Below are positions 58,440 through 64,000 of a stretch of DNA of 64,000 bases, one piece after another. The stretch's first letter is position 1, and each line of letters opens with the position of its first letter. Both the position numbers and the translations under genes were made by a program. The stretch is taken from the NCBI RefSeq assembly GCF_013131805.1, contig NZ_JABJRC010000014.1, forward strand, positions 1-64,000, read 5' to 3'. Origin of the DNA: Kribbella sandramycini (GTDB lineage: Bacteria > Actinomycetota > Actinomycetes > Propionibacteriales > Kribbellaceae). Under the pieces are notes generated by a model. The model did not search any database. It worked only from the letters and a program-made list of their open reading frames with translations, and was not told the DNA's origin.

Positions 58440-60008
58440 GTGACCTCGTCGACCGAGACGGCTGTTGCGGCGCATCTGAACGCGATTCTGCGGTGGTACA
58501 CGCGGGAGGCCGGCGTGCCGGTGGCGTTCGGCGTACTGCGGTTGGCGGTCGGCGCGTCGACGGTGACTGCCCGGGTCGAGCACGCTTCGCGGACCGGTTG
58601 GCATCAGTTCGCCGGCATCCTGGTGGACGGCGTGCCGCCGGCGCCGGAGGAGCTGGTTCGGGTGCTGTCGGCCGGCGCCGATCCGGCCGATGTGGACGAC
58701 CTGGTGGCGCGGACGGCGGAGTCGGTGCGGAACGTCGCGCGCTTCGTCTCCGCGGGGGAGTGCGACCGCGGGCCGGGCCGCTTCCTGGAAATCGAGCAGG
58801 GGCTCCTGTTCGGGCAGTTGAATCACCCGGCGCCCAAGAGCCGGGACGGACTGAGCGGCGCCGAGCTGGCGAGGTACTCGCCGGAGCTCGGCGGCCGTTT
58901 CGCAGTGCACTGGTTCGAGGCCGACACCGAATTGGTGTCCTCGGACCAGGTGGCCGGCGCGCCCTCGCTGCAGGGACTGGACGCTGTGCAGCTGATGGGC
59001 GCGCTGGCCGGTATCACTCCGTCGTCGGGCCGGGTGCTGATCCCGGCCCACCCGTGGCAGGCGGCCGCGCTGGTGCAACGCCCGCGCGTGGCCAAACTGA
59101 TCGCGGACGGCCGGGTCCGCGAGCTGGGCCCGCACGGCGCGCAGTGGTACCCGACGTCGAGTCTGCGCACGCTCTACCACCCTGACCTGCCGGTCATGCT
59201 GAAACTGTCGCTCGGCCTCCGCGTCACCGACACGAGCCGCGAGTCGACGCCGACCGAGCTGCGCCGCGGTGTGGAGATCTACCGGCTCCTCGACGCGGCC
59301 TACAACGCCGGTACGGCGACCGCGCACCCGCGCTTCACCCTTGTTCGCGACCCGGCCTGGATCGCACTCGACGAGGGCGGCCCGACACTGACCGGGCTGG
59401 ACGTCGCTGTTCGGGAGGTCCCGAACGACGTCAACAGCTACGCCTGTCTCGCCGGTCTGGTTGCCCCGCGCCCGGATCGGATCAGCCGGCTCAGCGAGTA
59501 CGCCGTCGACGACCCGGGTGGCTGGGTGGCGGCGTACATCGACCATGTGCTGATCCCGATGCTGCATCTGTACGCCGAAACGGGGATCGGTCTGGAGGCG
59601 CACGGCCAGAACACGCTCGTCCGGCTGGACGGGCTGGGCCGGATCAAGGGCGGTGCGTACCGCGACAACCAGGGCTACTACCTGGCGTCGTCGTACCTGC
59701 GTGGTCTGTTGGCTGTGACCGGCCTGCGCGACTCGGCGCTTGTCGTCACCGACGACCAGGATGTTGACGACCTGCTCACGTGCAACCTGCTGCACAACCA
59801 GGCGCTGGCCGTTGTGGGCTGTCTGGCCGCGGATGGCATTGCGGATGAGTCAGAACTCCTCGACGTCGTCCGCGATCGGCTGATCCTCGCTCTGCCGCTC
59901 CTACAGGCTGCCGGCCCGGACGGCGACCGCCTCGCCCGCCGCTGGCTGACCGCCGACACTCTGCCCTGCAAACCGGACCTGCACGCCCCCAACCCCCTCA
60001 CGGTCTGA
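58440..60008 (+). CDS. IucA/IucC family NIS siderophore synthetase
   Basis: This 522-aa protein has the family motifs GQLNHPAPKSRDGLSGAE, RVLIPAHPWQAAAL, the ATP-site TSSLRTLYHPDLPVMLKLSLGLRVTDTSRES, and the fingerprint EAHGQNTLVRLD with RIKGGAYRDNQGYY. NIS synthetases condense carboxylates with amines or alcohols to build siderophores. The protein is a little shorter than usual (580-600 aa) and no other siderophore gene is adjacent. GTG 58440 is chosen because GGGAGAG lies 6 bases upstream. The iron box argues it is functional and iron-regulated. Confidence 0.88.
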   Translation: MTSSTETAVAAHLNAILRWYTREAGVPVAFGVLRLAVGASTVTARVEHASRTGWHQFAGILVDGVPPAPEELVRVLSAGADPADVDDLVARTAESVRNVARFVSAGECDRGPGRFLEIEQGLLFGQLNHPAPKSRDGLSGAELARYSPELGGRFAVHWFEADTELVSSDQVAGAPSLQGLDAVQLMGALAGITPSSGRVLIPAHPWQAAALVQRPRVAKLIADGRVRELGPHGAQWYPTSSLRTLYHPDLPVMLKLSLGLRVTDTSRESTPTELRRGVEIYRLLDAAYNAGTATAHPRFTLVRDPAWIALDEGGPTLTGLDVAVREVPNDVNSYACLAGLVAPRPDRISRLSEYAVDDPGGWVAAYIDHVLIPMLHLYAETGIGLEAHGQNTLVRLDGLGRIKGGAYRDNQGYYLASSYLRGLLAVTGLRDSALVVTDDQDVDDLLTCNLLHNQALAVVGCLAADGIADESELLDVVRDRLILALPLLQAAGPDGDRLARRWLTADTLPCKPDLHAPNPLTV

Positions 60009-60086
60009 CCCACGCTCTGAGCCGGTGACGTAGGCTGGCGCGGTCTGCCGATCGTCCAGATCGGTGGGACGACCACGGGGAGCAGT

Positions 60087-60743
60087 ATGAATACTGGACA
60101 TGTCGAGCTCGCACGGGCTCAGCAGGATCGCTGGGAGGCGGCGTACGCACGCCATCCGCAGCTGCACGGGTCTGAGCCCTCTGAGGCTGCCCGGTGGGCA
60201 GCTGAGGCGTTCGGGGCCGCTGGCATCGATGACGTACTGGAACTCGGCGCGGGCCACGGCCGGGACGCGCTCTACCTGGCTGCACAGGGGTTCAGCGTGC
60301 ACGCCACCGACTTCAGCGAGACCGCACTGGACCAACTGCGGCAGCATGCGCAGCGGGCCGGTCTCGACGACCGGGTGACCGCCGCGTTGCACGACGTCCG
60401 CGATCCACTGCCGCCTGCTGACGCGACCGTGAACGCCGTGTTCGCGAACCTGCTGCTGAACATGGCCTTCAGCCCGGCCGAGCTGCGGACACTGGTCGGC
60501 GAGGTGCAGCGCGTGCTGCGGCCAGGTGGGTTGTTCGTGTACGCCGTCTGGTCGGCGGATGACTCTTGTGCCGGCTCGTGGGAGGCCGTCGATGACGGCC
60601 TGTCCGAACACGACGGTTTCGTCGGCCGCTTCTTCGACCGAGGGCTGGTCGACGAGCTGTCGACCGGCTGGCAGCCGGTGGACATCACGCCGTACGCCGA
60701 GCCGCCGCGCCGGCTGTGGCGGGTCGCGGTCGCGAAAAGGTGA
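60087..60743 (+). CDS. Class I SAM-dependent methyltransferase
   Basis: This 218-aa protein has the SAM motif VLELGAGHGRDALYLAAQGF, followed by VHATDFSETALDQLR and DATVNAVFANLLLNMAF, with LRPGGLFVYAVWSADD later on. It resembles TehB/UbiE-like small-molecule methyltransferases. The substrate cannot be deduced, and the gene is separate from both neighbours. ATG 60087 follows GGGGAGCAGT. Confidence 0.88.
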   Translation: MNTGHVELARAQQDRWEAAYARHPQLHGSEPSEAARWAAEAFGAAGIDDVLELGAGHGRDALYLAAQGFSVHATDFSETALDQLRQHAQRAGLDDRVTAALHDVRDPLPPADATVNAVFANLLLNMAFSPAELRTLVGEVQRVLRPGGLFVYAVWSADDSCAGSWEAVDDGLSEHDGFVGRFFDRGLVDELSTGWQPVDITPYAEPPRRLWRVAVAKR

Positions 60744-60838
60744 AGTTCGCTCGAAGTACGGCGCGCCCGGTTGCCGCCTGACCCGGGACCGGACACGGTG
60801 CTGTGACGCGCCTCACCTTCGAGAATCGGAGAGCTGCC

Positions 60839-61279
60839 ATGCAGTGGTTCATCGACGTCATCACCAAGCGTTACGCGCAGTTCAGCGGTCGCGCGCGGCG
60901 GAAAGAGTTCTGGTTCTTCCAGCTGTTCTTCTTCATCGGGGCGCTCGTACTGAGCATCCTGGACTCGCTGCTCGGTCTCGAGTTCTACAAGAGTGCGACC
61001 TACGGCAGCTTCGGCTACCTGGCTGTTGTGTTCCAGCTCGCGCTGCTGGTGCCCTCGATCGCGGTCAGCGTGCGTCGGCTGCACGATGTGGGCCGCAGCG
61101 GCTGGTGGGTCCTGCTCAGCTTCGTGGTCTGCATTGGCTGGATCGTCCTGCTCGTCTGGTACGTGAGGGAGGGGCAGGTCGGTGACAACGAGCACGGCCC
61201 GGACCCGAAGGCGGCTGAACGCGGCCAGGGGTTCGGCGGTCCGTCCGGCCCGGCTGAGCCTGGGTACCCGACGGTCTGA
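60839..61279 (+). CDS. DUF805 membrane protein
   Basis: This 146-aa protein has the DUF805 pattern: RYAQFSGRARRKEFWFFQLFFFIGALVLSIL, three hydrophobic segments, and SVRRLHDVGRSGWWVLLSFVVCIGWIVLLVWYVREGQVGDNEHGPDP. The function is unknown; the family is widespread. ATG 60839 follows CGGAGAG. A Gly/Pro-rich tail closes the protein and a strong terminator follows after 9 bases. Confidence 0.9.
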   Translation: MQWFIDVITKRYAQFSGRARRKEFWFFQLFFFIGALVLSILDSLLGLEFYKSATYGSFGYLAVVFQLALLVPSIAVSVRRLHDVGRSGWWVLLSFVVCIGWIVLLVWYVREGQVGDNEHGPDPKAAERGQGFGGPSGPAEPGYPTV

Positions 61280-61288
61280 GCACAGCAC

Positions 61289-61323
61289 AACGCCCCGCGA
61301 ACCCTGGTGGTTCGCGGGGCGTT
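61289..61323. terminator. Terminator between convergent genes
   Basis: AACGCCCCGCGAACC and GGTTCGCGGGGCGTT form a perfect 15-bp stem with a 5-nt loop, 9 bases after the DUF805 stop and 7 bases before the end of the convergent tldE gene. It can act in both directions. Confidence 0.93.
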
Positions 61324-61330
61324 GCCGTGT

Positions 61331-62737
61331 TCAGCTGGCTTGACTGACGCTCGACATGTTGAAGTCGGGAACCAGCAGCGGCGGCGTGGCGGTGCGGGAG
61401 AACTCGTCGCCCCACTCGCGCGAGAACGACGGAACCGTCGCACCGGCCTGGCTGAAGCGGGAGAGCAGGTCTACTGGGCTCTCGTTGAAGCGGAAGTTGT
61501 TGACCGCTCCGACGACCTCACCGTTCTGGACGCGGTAGACGCCGTCCCGGGTCAGTCCGGTGACCAGCAGGGTCTGCGGGTCGACCATCCGGATGTACCA
61601 GAGGCAGGTCAGCAGCAGACCGTCGTCCAGACCGGCGACCAGGTCATCGGTCGTACCGGTGGCGCCGTCGACCGACAGTGCGTAGTTGTCGATCGCCGGA
61701 GCGGCGGCTGGGGCGCCGATCAGCTCGGCGGTGTGCCGGCTGGTCATCAGCGTCTCGAGTTTGCCGCTGCGGATCCAGTCCGTCGCCGACAGCGTCAGCC
61801 CGTTGTCGAAAACGCTCGCGGAGTCGCCGGACGTCTGCGCGACGACGAACGGGAACGTCTCCAGCCCAGGCAGCGCCGGGTCGGAGCGCAACTGGACGGC
61901 GTGCGGAGTCAGCGCCTCACCGACCCGCGAGCCACCGGAGGCCTTGGCGAACGCGCTGCGACCCTCGAACGCGGACCGGCCGTCCAGCTCCCAGAACAGG
62001 TACGTCGTCAGGTCGGCAACCGCAGCCGGGGGCAGAACCGTCGCATGCCGGCCCGGCTCGACCGCTACGGTCCGCTGCGCCCAGCCGAGCCGGCGGACCA
62101 GCTCGGCGTCCAAAGCCAGCGGATCGATATCGCTGAAGTCACGAGTGGCAGCGCCTGCCCAGGCGGACTGGACGCGGTCGCCGGACTTGCCGGTGGCGCT
62201 GACGAAACCGCGGGGGAGGGCCTGGCGGATGCGCAGCCCGGCCGAGGAGCCGACGTACACGGTGACGACCTCATGGTCGGCGAAACCGAACAGCCAGCGT
62301 CCTTCGGCGGTTGCGCGCCGCAGGGACTCACCGAGCGCCGGCGCGAACTTCTCGTAGACCGTCACCGAGGTCTCGGCCGGCTCATCGGCCCAGCTGTCGC
62401 TGACCGCGCCCTCGACCAGCGGCCGCGCGTCCTCCGCCGGAGCGGCGTCCCGTGCGGTCGACACAGCTGCTGCGATCAGTTCTGGCAGTGAGACGTCGGT
62501 GACGAGCGACCGGCCGATGACGCCGGTCGCGGTGCCCTCGCCTGCGCCGACGGTGGCGATGACGGTGACCTGTGAGCCGCGCATGGAGCCGTTGGTGGTC
62601 AGGGTGTTGTTGGCCCAGCGCAGGTTGGCGCTGGAAGTCTCGGTGACGATGATGACGCAGCCGTCGGCGCCTTCGGTCGCAGCGAGCTCCAGGCCGCGTT
62701 CGACCGTGTCCTGTGGGGTGAGCTGAATGGCGGTCAC
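61331..62737 (-). CDS. pmbA: TldE/PmbA-type metallopeptidase family protein
   Basis: This 468-aa member of the modulator-of-gyrase family starts ERGLELAATEGADGCVIIVTETSSANLRWANNTLTTNG and ends VDPQTLLVTGLTRDGVYRVQNGEVVGAVNNFRFNESPVDLL. No HExxxH zinc motif is present, as expected for the non-metal-binding TldE subunit. Paired with TldD it forms a protease that matures peptides or degrades unfolded proteins. GTG 62737 overlaps the tldD stop by 4 bases, so subunits are made together. Confidence 0.92.
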   Translation of the reverse strand: MTAIQLTPQDTVERGLELAATEGADGCVIIVTETSSANLRWANNTLTTNGSMRGSQVTVIATVGAGEGTATGVIGRSLVTDVSLPELIAAAVSTARDAAPAEDARPLVEGAVSDSWADEPAETSVTVYEKFAPALGESLRRATAEGRWLFGFADHEVVTVYVGSSAGLRIRQALPRGFVSATGKSGDRVQSAWAGAATRDFSDIDPLALDAELVRRLGWAQRTVAVEPGRHATVLPPAAVADLTTYLFWELDGRSAFEGRSAFAKASGGSRVGEALTPHAVQLRSDPALPGLETFPFVVAQTSGDSASVFDNGLTLSATDWIRSGKLETLMTSRHTAELIGAPAAAPAIDNYALSVDGATGTTDDLVAGLDDGLLLTCLWYIRMVDPQTLLVTGLTRDGVYRVQNGEVVGAVNNFRFNESPVDLLSRFSQAGATVPSFSREWGDEFSRTATPPLLVPDFNMSSVSQAS

Positions 62738-64000
62738 CGGCCGGCCTCCTGCGTGGTGTTGAGGATGTTGACGCCGCGGAACAGTGCGGACGGGCAGCCG
62801 TGGCTGACCGCGCCGGACTGCGCGGGCTGGGCCTTGCCGCAGTTCAGCGCGCCGTGCAGCACGTAGGTCTGCGGGCCGCCGACGGCTTCCATCGAGCCCC
62901 AGAAGTCGGTGGTGGTGGCTTGGTAGGCGATGTCGCGGAGCTGGCCGTCGAGTTTGCCGTTGGTGATCTTGTAGAAGCGCTGTCCGGTGAACTGGAAGTT
63001 GTAGCGCTGCATGTCGATGGACCAGGATTTGTCGCCGACGATGTAGATGCCGTTCTCGACGCGGCTGATCAGCTCTTCGGTCGACGGCCCGTCGGGAGCG
63101 GGTTGCAGGGAGACGTTGGCCATCCGCTGGATGGGGATGTGGCCGGAGGAGTCGGCGTACGCGCAGCCGTTGGAGCGCGGCGTCCCGAGCAGCTCTTCGT
63201 TGACCTTCGCCATCCGGCGGTCGACCTGGTAGCCGACCAGGATGCCGTCCTTGACCAGGTCCCACTGCTGGCCGGCGACACCTTCGTCGTCGTAGCCGAC
63301 GGTGGACAGGCCGTGCTCGGCGGTGCGGTCGCCGGTGACGTGCATGACCGGTGAGCCGTATTTGAGGTTGCCGAGCTTGTCGGTGGTGGCGAAGCTCGTG
63401 CCGGCGTAGTTGGCCTCGTAGCCGAGCGCGCGGTCCAGCTCGGTGGCGTGGCCGATCGACTCGTGGATGGTGAGCCACAGGTTGCTGGGGTCGATGACGA
63501 CGTCGTACACACCGGCTTCGACGCTCGGCGCGGCCATCTTCTCGGCGAGGTAGCCGGGGATGCGGGCGAGTTCGTCGTCCCAGTCCCAGCCGGTGCCGGT
63601 GAGGTATTCCCAGCCGCGGCCGACGGGTGGGGCGAGGCTGGCCATCGAGTCGAAGCGGCCGGTCTCGGCGTCCACGGCGAAGGCGGTGAAGTCGGTGCCG
63701 GTGCGGATCCGCTGCTGGGTGTAGGTCGTGCCTTCGGAGTTGGCGTAGAACTTGCACTCGTGGACGAAGGCGACGTGCACGCTGACATGCGCGACGCCGT
63801 CGGCATTGAGCAGCCGGTCGCTGTAGTCGGTCAGCAGAGCGACCTTGTTGGCGCGCGGGACGGTGAAGGGGTCGATGTCGTACGACGAGACCCAGGTGGC
63901 GTTGTCGTACGCCGGCTCGTCGGCCAGTTCGATCGGTTCGGCGTTGATCGGGCGGGCGACTTGGGCCATGTGGACAGCTTGTTCGGCGACCTGAACGGCT
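62734..64000 (-). CDS. tldD: TldD-type metallopeptidase, 5' end beyond the window
   Basis: The visible 421 residues run in from the window edge (AVQVAEQAVHMAQVARPINAEPIELADEPAYDNATW); an ATG at 63969 is internal, because the conserved reading continues upstream and the family N-terminus (about 80-100 residues) is missing. The zinc site HESIGHATELDRALGYEANYAG is present, as is GIYIVGDKSWSIDMQRYNFQFTGQRFYKITNGKL. It is the catalytic subunit of the TldD/TldE protease, encoded directly upstream of and overlapping tldE. Confidence 0.93.
   Translation of the reverse strand, partial: AVQVAEQAVHMAQVARPINAEPIELADEPAYDNATWVSSYDIDPFTVPRANKVALLTDYSDRLLNADGVAHVSVHVAFVHECKFYANSEGTTYTQQRIRTGTDFTAFAVDAETGRFDSMASLAPPVGRGWEYLTGTGWDWDDELARIPGYLAEKMAAPSVEAGVYDVVIDPSNLWLTIHESIGHATELDRALGYEANYAGTSFATTDKLGNLKYGSPVMHVTGDRTAEHGLSTVGYDDEGVAGQQWDLVKDGILVGYQVDRRMAKVNEELLGTPRSNGCAYADSSGHIPIQRMANVSLQPAPDGPSTEELISRVENGIYIVGDKSWSIDMQRYNFQFTGQRFYKITNGKLDGQLRDIAYQATTTDFWGSMEAVGGPQTYVLHGALNCGKAQPAQSGAVSHGCPSALFRGVNILNTTQEAGR

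Noticed and set aside
1..64000. CRISPR arrays, insertion sequences, phage genes, tRNA genes
   Set aside because: No regularly spaced repeats, transposase or integrase genes, phage structural genes or tRNA cloverleaf sequences were seen; the only RNA gene is the partial 5S rRNA.

Overview
The window is a high-GC chromosomal segment of an actinomycete. The gene order CDP-alcohol phosphatidyltransferase, DUF881, Sbp, DUF881, gcvH, FHA protein, MerR (FtsR), bifunctional nuclease, MerR, gcvP is that of mycobacterial and related chromosomes. Many GTG starts, 4-nt start/stop overlaps, a TCGAAC-N4-GTTCGA LexA box and an IdeR/DmdR-type iron box fit this. Family composition suggests Nocardioidaceae or Kribbella-like bacteria; that placement is inference.

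Layout. 1-122: 3' end of a 5S rRNA gene and its terminator. 233-2543: an SDR followed by two decayed genes (an Lrp/AsnC regulator and an NmrA-like reductase). 2670-3883: a yybP-ykoY manganese riboswitch and the TerC exporter it controls. 3887-6614: a minus-strand murein-peptide operon (class A beta-lactamase-like hydrolase, L-Ala-D/L-Glu epimerase, NlpC/P60 peptidase). 6658-9220: cobD, a histidine phosphatase and a DUF3500 protein, all overlapping. 9712-23160: cobalamin genes led by two closely related B12 riboswitches, one before cobN and one before a chelatase ChlI/ChlD fusion, cobO, cobB and an unusual CbiG-C/BluB fusion. surE, a hydrolase, a DUF559 protein and a DUF849 enzyme lie between them, and a short exact repeat flanks the DUF559 gene.

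23268-30355: a LolA-like secreted protein with an ABC exporter, an RlmA-like rRNA methyltransferase, an azoreductase divergent from a MarR regulator, and a NarL-type two-component system. 30669-41769: a catabolic island. It holds an NMT1/SsuA-type importer, a lactate/malate-type dehydrogenase, a RidA protein, an FAH hydrolase, two near-duplicate GntR/FCD regulators, an SDR, a PheA/TfdB-type flavin hydroxylase, a 3-His cupin, an ACMSD-like amidohydrolase and a quinone-reductase-like MDR. Its two transcription starts share one operator (ATKTGAT-N5-ATCAAAT, 20 bp before each start codon), so it looks like a single regulon for an aromatic or heteroaromatic acid whose identity cannot be read from sequence.

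41791-48045: small stress genes, the LexA-controlled mutasome pair imuA'/imuB, a MarR/SDR divergent pair with twin palindromes, and an ECF42-type sigma factor with its DGPF partner. 48196-57023: the conserved actinobacterial envelope and glycine-cleavage cluster, with a glycine riboswitch before gcvP. 57051-64000: a serine hydrolase, an iron-box-controlled orphan IucA/IucC synthetase, a methyltransferase, a DUF805 membrane protein, and the TldD/TldE protease pair, with tldD cut by the window edge.

The most distinctive points are the CbiG/BluB fusion, whose codon usage resets at the domain junction, the catabolic regulon with its shared operator, and the beta-lactamase-like enzyme in a murein recycling operon.
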